A stretch of DNA of 28,818 nt from Parachlorella kessleri (lineage: Eukaryota > Chlorophyta > Trebouxiophyceae > Chlorellales > Chlorellaceae), in the NCBI GenBank assembly GCA_001598975.1, contig BBXU01001927.1:1-28818 (forward strand). Direction: 5' to 3'. Below the pieces are notes generated by a model that was given only the letters and a program-made list of their open reading frames with translations, searched no databases and was not told where the DNA came from. The first letter of the stretch is position 1, and every line of letters begins with the position of its first letter. A program made the translations under genes and the position numbers. Positions 22,601 to 28,818 of the stretch are shown one piece after another.

Positions 22601-22940
22601 TGGGTGGCTGCGGGAGGTGCCTGCTTGGCTGGTATACCCACCATTCTGAACATGAGGCTGCAACTGCGGACAAACCGTGGAAGTGGCATGGGACAGCCCA
22701 TGTGCTGCCAGCCGGCAGGGGGCTGCCCTTCAGGTATGCATAAGGGCCCGGCAGGCCTGACCTTCGGTATCGCTGGTCGTACTACCCAGCTGAAATGTTC
22801 CTTGCCTAGCTGTTTCTGCAGGCTGGAAGCCGGGGTCGCGCCCCTACGAGGTGATGATCCAGGTGATAGCCTGCAGAGCCATCGCTGCCACCGAGCTGGT
22901 GAAGCTGACCATACTGGCAGGCACGCCGGCATGGCCTTGA
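19608..22940 (+). CDS. A3: secreted pectate-lyase-3-type beta-helix protein
   Basis: Nine exons: 19608-19721, 19895-20075, 20271-20405, 20662-20927, 21180-21355, 21585-21658, 21811-22073, 22267-22573 and 22822-22940. They total 1635 nt, 544 aa, all GT-AG, and every phase matches A1. The start at 19608 is chosen because MLRAILLIIWVVAAQA is a compact signal peptide followed by IISTDFFF, as in A1 and A2. The frame is open further upstream, but that sequence is not hydrophobic-led or conserved. Blocks: NDFFNPSGILFLAKGQY, LKLTKTVYAEDGAVF, VVPVEWFGAAGDGVTDD (GDGVTDD at 147-153), AIQRALD, TAIYVVHPGTSGGFGV, RIGWDSNHFEFGEV, FGQPVHSTRF, MFYLYHQLAQDKKLYF, WKPGSRPYEVMIQV. It lacks an adjacent divergent B partner. 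Likely secreted to wall or matrix; the exact reaction is unknown. Exons 4 and 7 are nearly identical to A2 in DNA. Confidence 0.88.
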
Positions 22941-23700
22941 AGGTGCCACTCATGCATGCACAAAATCGTCGCTTACAGCCATTCAGACGAGCATTCCTTG
23001 TACAACATCGGTACTGGCTTGCAGTTGCATCCTGTACCTATCTCATTTTGTGCACTTGTTTCTGCTGTGTAGTTCTTTGTCACCCTTTGTGGTATTGTCG
23101 TCATCAAGCTAGTGCTCAGGTTTGGGTGAAGTAATGTGTGCCCTGCAGTTCTCTCGGTGTCGTTGGGATCGTGCTGCCGTGTTTTCCGTGTTGCTGTTAT
23201 CTATTTCTATTGGAGTGCGTCATTTACTAGACTAGACTACTCCATCATTTAGTAGCTCTGGAAGCTTCTTTTGTCTTGGTACCCGTTGCATACTACTGCC
23301 TAGCCCATGGGACTAATGTTGTTGCTGCAAGGGCTGAAGGCCTCAGGTTGTTGTGCCTCTAGTGTGCTGGGGCAGTTGCGGCCTAGGCAAACAATTGGCA
23401 GGCCTGAATTGTTTGTGCAGGGCACCCACTATGCTGGAAGGGCATAGTCACACATCTTGATACCACTTGGTGCCTTAAACCCATTACGCTACGTTCCTCA
23501 ACGAGCCCCCATCTCTGTCCAAGGCAGGGGGGGGGACCATCACCATTGATGCATCGCGATGGTATGACAAATCTCCGTACGAATGGATCCCCACATTCAA
23601 GCCCCGTTTTGCAGTTCTTCTTACCTACCAACCTTCATATAATGCCCTGCATTCCTATTATATTCTGCAGCTCAACTGGATCACAACAACTCCCAGGAAC
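22941..23700. other. Intergenic region: A3 3' UTR and O-fucosyltransferase-like promoter
   Basis: This 760 bp has T-rich sequence at 23020-23330, consistent with a 3' UTR. Two TATA-like stretches, CATATAATG near 23636 and CTATTATATTC near 23656, sit 40-65 bp before the downstream ATG and could mark its promoter. No coding region was found; a G run lies near 23527. Confidence 0.5.
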
Positions 23701-26700
23701 ATGACACGGAGGCCGGCTCTCTTCCTTACCGGCCTTATCTTCGGGGCCCTTCTCCCCGTGATTTATCTAGAGTGGTTGGCACTACATAAGAGAGCGCATA
23801 CGGGGTGCAGGTGAGCGAACACGGGTGTATTGGCTAGCCTGCCAGTTGCCCACCTCAACAAACTCCCTACGTTCGTGCAGGAGCTACTGGCATGGCAGCT
23901 CGACGTTACGAGTCCTTGATAAGGAGTCCGCAGGTAGGGAGTTGGGCTGGGAGGGCAGGACTTTTGCAGGCACACCAGGCCCCCCCTGGCGCTTGAAGGC
24001 TCGGGCTGACTGCTCAGTCACTAACTTTGGACTCTGTCATGCACCTTGCCTAGGCCGCGGCAGAGCTGCTCCTAACTGCTAACTCTTGTCCAGGGCCCAG
24101 CAAGGCCCCACCTCTGCCACTCTGGCCGGTGTCAGTTGTCCCACCCGGGTGCTAAGCCCTGTATGTACATCCCTCCGCTGCAGGCGTCCCCTTTGACCCC
24201 AGCTTTTACACCAGCTTCTACGCCGACCTCGCCTCCATGAACGAGGCCGACGCGGAGAAGCACTACCGCCAAGTGGGCCGCTTTGAGGGGCGCCTGGCAG
24301 CCCCCGTCGATGTGCGCTTCAAGTACATCGCCTGCGGCGGCCTCTGCAACCAGCTGTACTCCCACATACACGCCCTCATGATCGCCAAGGCTATGGGGGC
24401 CTCGCTGCTGCTGGCGCCAGCCATGCAGCGCAAGTCCTTTGGCGACGTCAAGACGGGGCTGGACGGGAAGACGACCACCGTGGAGTGGGAGTTTTCGCCG
24501 GTGGAGGGGCTGCTGGATGTGCGGAGGATGCAAGACTACTGGCGCAAGCGGGGCTTGGAGGTCCTGCCGGCGAGTGGGGGCGGGCCCCTGGGGTGTGCTG
24601 GGGTGTTGCGCCCCAGGAGGGCCCGCCAGCAAGCAAGGAGCAGGGGGTTTGCAGCTGGGCGACCGCGCCTTGGCGAGTGGATGCCAGCAGTTGCTGAGGT
24701 TTTGCTGTTGATGGCAAACATGGCCCACCACCATCAAACCTTCTTCATCTTGGGTTGGGCTGCTCCCTGACCTGGATGAGTCCGGGTGACAGTACCGTGT
24801 GTCAACCCAAGCCCCACCTTCCACTGTGTGCAGACTCCCCCCATACGGGAGACCGTGGACCCCAAGACCCATGCCAAGACGCACGTGTACTACGGCAGCC
24901 TGCCCTACGACCTGCCCTTTGGCGAGCGCTGCCTGACCGCCGGCTACCTGCAGCCGGAGCGGCCCTTCCGGCTGGTCAACTACATGCGGCAGGCCCGCGC
25001 GGCCATCACAGCCGTGGCACAGCCGGTGCTGAAGGGGGACCCCACCAACCAGATCCCCTGCGTGTACCTGGAGACGCACTGCACCTTCCTGTCGCTCAAC
25101 ACCACAAGGTGCGCGGGCGGGTATCGGATGCTGTGCTGCCGCTGCTTGTTCTGCACCCCCAACAGTGCACCGTCGGTGGCCCCTCTAACTGCACTGGTTC
25201 GCTTGAAGCAGCAAGTTGCCGTATAGCTAGGAGAGTGCCCGGTTGGTAGCATGGGGACTGCTGGCTCTGTGAGCTCCGCAAGTGGTGCCTTGCATCCAGC
25301 ACTGTGGCCGCACCCATACCTCCTCTGTTTGTAGTGTATGCCGACATCGACAAACACCCCAGCCAGCCAACCTACCTTTGCAAGGTATCCCCATCCCTGT
25401 CAGCAGGATCATAGGCAGGGCCACAGAGGCGGCCATGGGGCTGTTCTTCAACGCCACCCTCGTGTCGCTGGCTGACCGCGTGGTGGCGGCCCTGGACCCC
25501 CAGGGGCAGGGCTTCAACGGGCTGCACCTGCGGCTGGAGCGGGATGCCCGCGACTGGTTTGAGATGGTCAAGGGCGGGCAAGAGGTATGGCTGCGGGCCT
25601 GCCGCCGCTCGGTCTGTGTGCGGATGTGGCAGGGTGCGATGCCGGGGTAGTGTCCATTACAGCAGGCTTCGCCGCCCGCAGCAGGGCATGCATGCTCTGC
25701 ATGCCTGTCGACTCATAGCAGCATCCCAAATAGCAGCATACCTGCCGGGGTTCTTCTGTCACGCCTGATCAGGACGTTACGGTGCCGCACATGCGCTGCA
25801 GGGGCTCAAGGGCCTGTTTTATGCAGCCATGAGGAGCCAGGGGTTCAGCAAGTCAACCAGCGTGTATGTGGCATCGGGGCTGAAGACATATGATGCGGAC
25901 GGAGGTGGGTGGGGGCACAGGAGCAGCTCCACACCGGATGTGCTGGCGCCGCCGCGCTCCTGTATTGGCACTGTCGGCCGTGCTAGTCAAGTCCCCCTGC
26001 CAAGCTGGTAGGTATATTAGCATGGGTGGCAGGTAGTGCAAACAGGGAGTAGAGCTGGACTGGACTGGACGTGACTGACAGGGCTGGATGCAGAATGAGC
26101 CTGACGTATAGGTCATAACCAGCCTGCCCGTTGGAGTCAGGCCTGCATTCCTTGTGTCTGACCTTGTGACCTTGCCCGGCTGCCGACTGGCGTGCAGAGC
26201 TGGAGCGGATACGAGACGCCGTCATGCAGCAGGGGCTGGCGAGGACCTTTCTGTTCAAGGAGGAGCTGCTCCCAGAGGGCGCCCTCGAAGGCAAGCTGTG
26301 AAGTGCTGCGGTTTTGCCAGCTCGCTCTGAGAGGGCACACCAGTGCAGCTGCTGGCCTCCGCTGAGGAATGTATGCACGCCCGGCTGCAGTTTGCAAGGC
26401 ACTGCCCATCCAGGACGCCATCCAGTGCCACCCCCTTGCAGCGCACGGGCGGGCCTTCCCAAGCACTGCTGGCATGGCGCGATACCGGCCTGCGTCATGG
26501 CGGTGTACTGACCTGCGTCATGGCGAGATGCTGGCCTGCCTACTGCCATGCCTGCAGGGCTGCACCCGGAGCAGCTGGCCTTGGTGGACTTCCTGGTGCT
26601 GCTCAGGTCACGCCAGCTGGTGGGCTGGGGCGGCAGCTCCTTTTCGGTCCTGCTGCGCGAGCTGCGGGCGGCTGGCGGGATTCCCAGGGCCACCACGCAC

Positions 26701-26772
26701 CTCATCTACCCCCCCGGCCTGGATGGGCCGCTGGGCAGGGCCAACTTTGAGGCAGCCGGTGTGCTGAGCTGA
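23701..26772 (+). CDS. O-fucosyltransferase-like type II membrane protein
   Basis: Eight exons: 23701-23810, 23881-23933, 24184-24569, 24834-25108, 25335-25584, 25802-25904, 26198-26290 and 26558-26772. They total 1485 nt, 494 aa, and all phases close. The N-terminus MTRRPALFLTGLIFGALLPV is a short basic end plus one hydrophobic segment, a signal anchor for the Golgi/ER. Residues 55-91 (FDPSFYTSFYADL...HYRQVGRFEGR) resemble the small FDxxFYxxxYxDLxxx...HYxxxGxxEGR module of bacterial and algal glycosyltransferases. The catalytic part then follows: CGGLCNQLYSHIHALMIAKA (105-124), like the GGLNQ donor-site loop of plant O-fucosyltransferases; GLHLRLERD (337-345), like their HLRFExD motif; and DFLVLLRSRQLVGWGGSSFS (434-453), like the C-terminal donor-binding strand. 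GDP-fucose as donor is inferred from the family. Introns 3 and 7 need GC donors. Intron 6 holds a dispersed repeat. Confidence 0.85.
24570..24571 (+). other. Probable GC splice donor, O-fucosyltransferase-like intron 3
   Basis: The exon ends CTGCCG and the intron begins GCGAGT. The next exon (ACTCCCCCCATACGG) enters in phase 0, which this donor satisfies. The only in-phase GT alternatives are GAG/GTCCTG, and a site after CTGGG reading GTGTTG that would add 11 Gly-rich residues; both are poorer donors. No paralog is available as a control. Confidence 0.6.
26012..26101 (+). repeat. Dispersed repeat copy 2 (in O-fucosyltransferase-like intron 6)
   Basis: A segment of about 90 bp that includes TAGCATGGGTGGCAGGTA, AACAGGGAGTAGAGC, a small GGACT tandem and GACAGGGCTGGATGCAGAAT. 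It is the near reverse complement of 27557-27640 and shares its first half with 3277-3325. It lies wholly within an intron. Confidence 0.75.
26291..26292 (+). other. GC splice donor, O-fucosyltransferase-like intron 7
   Basis: The exon ends CTCGAAG and the intron starts GCAAGC. Reading through gives Gly-Lys-Leu-stop at once and loses the conserved C-terminal exon. The final exon (GGGCTGCACCCG) requires phase 1, and no GT in phase 1 exists nearby. Confidence 0.8.
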
Positions 26773-28367
26773 CACCCACCCGGAGTCGAGGCCTCGGGGG
26801 GGGGGGAGGAGCGGCGGTTGTGCGCCACGCACTGTTGTCAGCCAGCGGACGCATGTAGAAGGTAGATACAGGGGTGCTAGGGTTGAAGCACCGGGGGCAG
26901 TTACTGTGCTTGGCTTTGAGGCCCCAGTGCAAAGTTGCTTAAGCAGGTTGCTATGGCAGCAGTAGATTAGCTAGCAGAGTGGCCCGGCCACTGCGAGACG
27001 CTTCTGATGCCATTACCATGATATTGGCGTCCAGAGTCTTGGCCCTTGGCATTGGGAGCTGGTTAGGCAGGGAATGCATGGCAGGAAGGAAGCTGTTAGA
27101 CACCCAATTTGTTGTAGTATCAACCATCAGTGACAGGGGTGTTGAAATGATTCATGGCCACCCCTTGACCCTGTGCAAGCGTTTTTCACCCACGGCCGTA
27201 AGACCCCTTAGTACTTTTCAACACTGACGATGATGCACTGACATAACCCCTCCAGGGGGTCCTGTACCCTTTTCTTTGGCTTACACACCAATCTTGCCCA
27301 CGTGACTGGGTTGATGGTGGCAGGCAGTGTGACCAGAGGAGTTAGGGTCATTTTAGTGACAGGCTGGATACAGTTACTCTCCGGGGCTTCCCTGCGTTTT
27401 GATCCTCTAGGTCTTGCCCCTGACAATGGTGTAAGAGTAGAGCAGTGGAGCCGGGCTTGTGTTTTGTCATTGCCATTGCAAGCAGCCAAACATGCTCTGG
27501 GCGACATAAGCCAGCCCTTGACGTCAGGGCACGCTTCTATCGTTCCCGGCATAAGGGCTCATTCTGCATCCAGCCCTGTCAGTCTAGTCCAGCCCGGCTC
27601 TACTCCCTGTTTGCATTACCTGCCACCCATGCTAATAAGGAGGGGTGGGAGTCCCTGCTGCATGTGACAAACACAAGCTTCATGGCTGCCTATGTTACAA
27701 GACTCATGCTGGGTATAGCATGGTGGCCCCACAGGGCTATATATATGCATCACCAAAGCAAGCAACATGGGAACAAAGGGAGCGAACTAAACGCAACGTA
27801 TGGACAACGGCAGCAGCTGACATTCTTGCCAGCCTGCAGGCCCCACTATCACTAGCGTTGGATGGGAAAAGCAGTTTGTAGGACATGAACAACATATATT
27901 TTGGACAAGCAAGAGCTATATAACGAAACCATAGCAAGTTCAGCATAACAACCATATCATAGAACGATCAGCTCAACAAAATTTCAAGGCCCACAGCCCA
28001 CAACAACTCTAAGCCCTGCCCACCAAACATCCCCCGGACCCCCCACACCCCTCCCCTACTTTTCCCTTCTGAGGCAGGGGTGCGGCGCCCTGCCGCCGTC
28101 CAAGCAACAGGGGGCTGCTGCCAGGCGAAAAAATCAGTGCTGTCATGCGGTAACCTTGGCACTATCTCACGTCTACATGAAATGCCCGGGGCAAATCCTA
28201 TCGGTGGGTGGAAATGAAGTAATCAAACGGGACTGCTACAAGCCTCGCATGCCCCTCACTTGGGGCGGCTCATTCACCCAGGAGTTCAGCTGCATGCTTG
28301 CGTATGGGAGGAAGGAAGCCCCACCTGGCTGGGTCCAGCGGCCCCACCCAGCCCCGCCTGCTGCGCC
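26773..28367. other. Intergenic region downstream of the O-fucosyltransferase-like gene
   Basis: This 1595 bp lies between the stop of the O-fucosyltransferase-like gene and the stop of the minus-strand gene at the right edge, and includes both 3' UTRs. An 11-base G run lies at 26796-26806. The dispersed repeat copy 3 is at 27557-27640. Frames such as 27302-27667 and 27445-27855 run across the repeat and show no domain. Sequence from 27860 to 27990 is AT-richer than the rest. Nothing coding is supported. Confidence 0.55.
27557..27640 (-). repeat. Dispersed repeat copy 3 (inverted)
   Basis: Read on the minus strand, this gives TTAGCATGGGTGGCAGGTAA, CAAACAGGGAGTAGAGC and CTGACAGGGCTGGATGCAGA, matching 26012-26101 over nearly its whole length with a few substitutions and a shorter GGACT block. 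It lies 1.5 kb from copy 2 in opposite orientation. Confidence 0.75.
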
Positions 28368-28739
28368 CTAGGCAACTAGAGCGGGCTCAGCAGCGGCCGG
28401 GCCGCTGCTCCCGGCGTCGCCGCCCTCCTCCCCCGCCACCTTGGGCTTGATCAGCAGCAGCAGGTCGGCTGCAGCAAGCAGCATGGCCAGCATACCATGT
28501 TACAGGTTGCATGAGCCGAGGTCGCCTCCCAGAGCGGCATACACACAGCAGCTGTGGAGGGCGCACGGATGCATGGCAGGGGCAGGGGCAGCTGTGAGCG
28601 AGCGCAGCAAGCAGGCACGGGCAGTGCTGGGAGCGACTGGCAGGGGCACTGCAGGGCAGCTGGCAGACTTACCGGTCTCCACAGCATCGCCCTTGACGAC
28701 AGCCACGTGCTGCACAGTGCCGGCGCAGGGAGCCGCCAC
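28368..28739 (-). CDS. Lipoyl/biotinyl-like domain protein, 3' end only
   Basis: Two minus-strand exons can be read. The exon 28739-28673 (left edge donor CCG then GTAAGT) gives VAAPCAGTVQHVAVVKGDAV. The terminal exon 28468-28368, after acceptor CTGCTTGCTGCAG, gives ADLLLLIKPK and an Ala/Gly/Glu-rich tail ending PALVA and TAG. The junction is phase 1 on both sides. APxxGTVxxVxVxxGDxV followed by LLLLI is the second half of a lipoyl/biotinyl fold, as in biotin carboxyl carrier proteins and 2-oxoacid dehydrogenase E2 subunits. The half carrying the modified lysine would be upstream, outside the window, so whether the domain is modified or degenerate is unknown. The upstream edge of the first exon is uncertain: the frame stays open past 28739 to about 28770, and a GTGAGT there would imply a 30-nt intron, which seems too short. 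Confidence 0.6.
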
Positions 28740-28805
28740 CTGCACCCCACAACGCCGCACGCCACTCACTTTGGTGACACCCCCCCCACCAGTGGGTAGC
28801 CCCGA

Positions 28806-28818
28806 CCCCCCCCCCCCC
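28806..28818. repeat. Poly-C run at the window end (13 C)
   Basis: The window ends in 13 C residues, and an 8-C run lies at about 28780-28787. A sequence terminating in a homopolymer may mark a contig edge rather than a biological boundary. Confidence 0.8.

Noticed and set aside
24132..25079. A 315-aa open frame on the minus strand
   Set aside because: It lies antisense to exons 3 and 4 of the O-fucosyltransferase-like gene and has no recognisable motif; GC-rich codons keep the opposite strand open.
25385..25406. A 22-nt intron GTATCC...CAGCAG in the O-fucosyltransferase-like exon 5
   Set aside because: It is too short to splice, and the frame is continuous through it with GIPIPVSRI leading into conserved sequence.
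27302..27855. Plus-strand open frames downstream of the O-fucosyltransferase-like gene
   Set aside because: They cross the dispersed repeat and show no domain, signal peptide or plausible splice structure.
1776..28367. TGTAA polyadenylation signals as evidence for a volvocalean host
   Set aside because: A TGTAA suitably placed after a stop was noticed only for B2, so the signal does not support placing the organism in that group.

Overview
This is nuclear DNA from a eukaryote, most likely a green alga (Chlorophyta). The genes are split into 4 to 9 short exons. Almost every intron is GT-AG and about 100 to 800 nt long, the coding exons are moderately GC-rich, and the products are secretory-pathway glycosyltransferases and secreted beta-helix proteins. 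The genus cannot be fixed from the sequence. All gene models were built by hand from reading-frame continuity, intron phase and comparison among paralogs inside the window; no database search was run.

Layout: (1) 114-1775 (+), the 3' part of a GT8-like glycosyltransferase. (2) 2406-5380 (-), B1, a secreted beta-helix/pectate-lyase-like protein of a divergent type. (3) 5651-9303 (+), A1, a secreted pectate-lyase-3-type protein with a GDGVTDD motif. (4) 10657-13844 (-), B2, paralog of B1. (5) 14284-18409 (+), A2, paralog of A1 with a frameshift in exon 3. (6) 19608-22940 (+), A3, an intact third A copy. (7) 23701-26772 (+), a complete 8-exon O-fucosyltransferase-like membrane protein. (8) 28368 to the right edge (-), the 3' end of a gene with a lipoyl/biotinyl-like half-domain. 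The intergenic stretches hold no convincing genes, and no tRNA, rRNA or CRISPR was recognised.

The core of the window is a local gene family. B and A lie head to head (B1/A1 starts 270 bp apart, B2/A2 starts 439 bp apart), so a divergent B-A module appears to have been duplicated, followed by a lone extra A copy. A and B share the order signal peptide, short N-terminal beta segment, a (V/P)EW(F/W/D) region, a long unassigned beta-rich part and a similar C-terminal tail, so they look like ancient paralogs. All should be secreted. With a GT8-like enzyme and an O-fucosyltransferase-like enzyme on the flanks, the window may be a cell-wall or extracellular-matrix locus; that link is inference.

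The most unusual sequence-level signals are four introns with GC instead of GT donors, two of them at positions where paralogs use GT; patchy near-identity between paralogous exons whose introns do not align, suggesting gene conversion; the A2 frameshift; loss of the GDGxTDD motif in both B proteins; and a dispersed repeat of about 50-90 bp in three copies.
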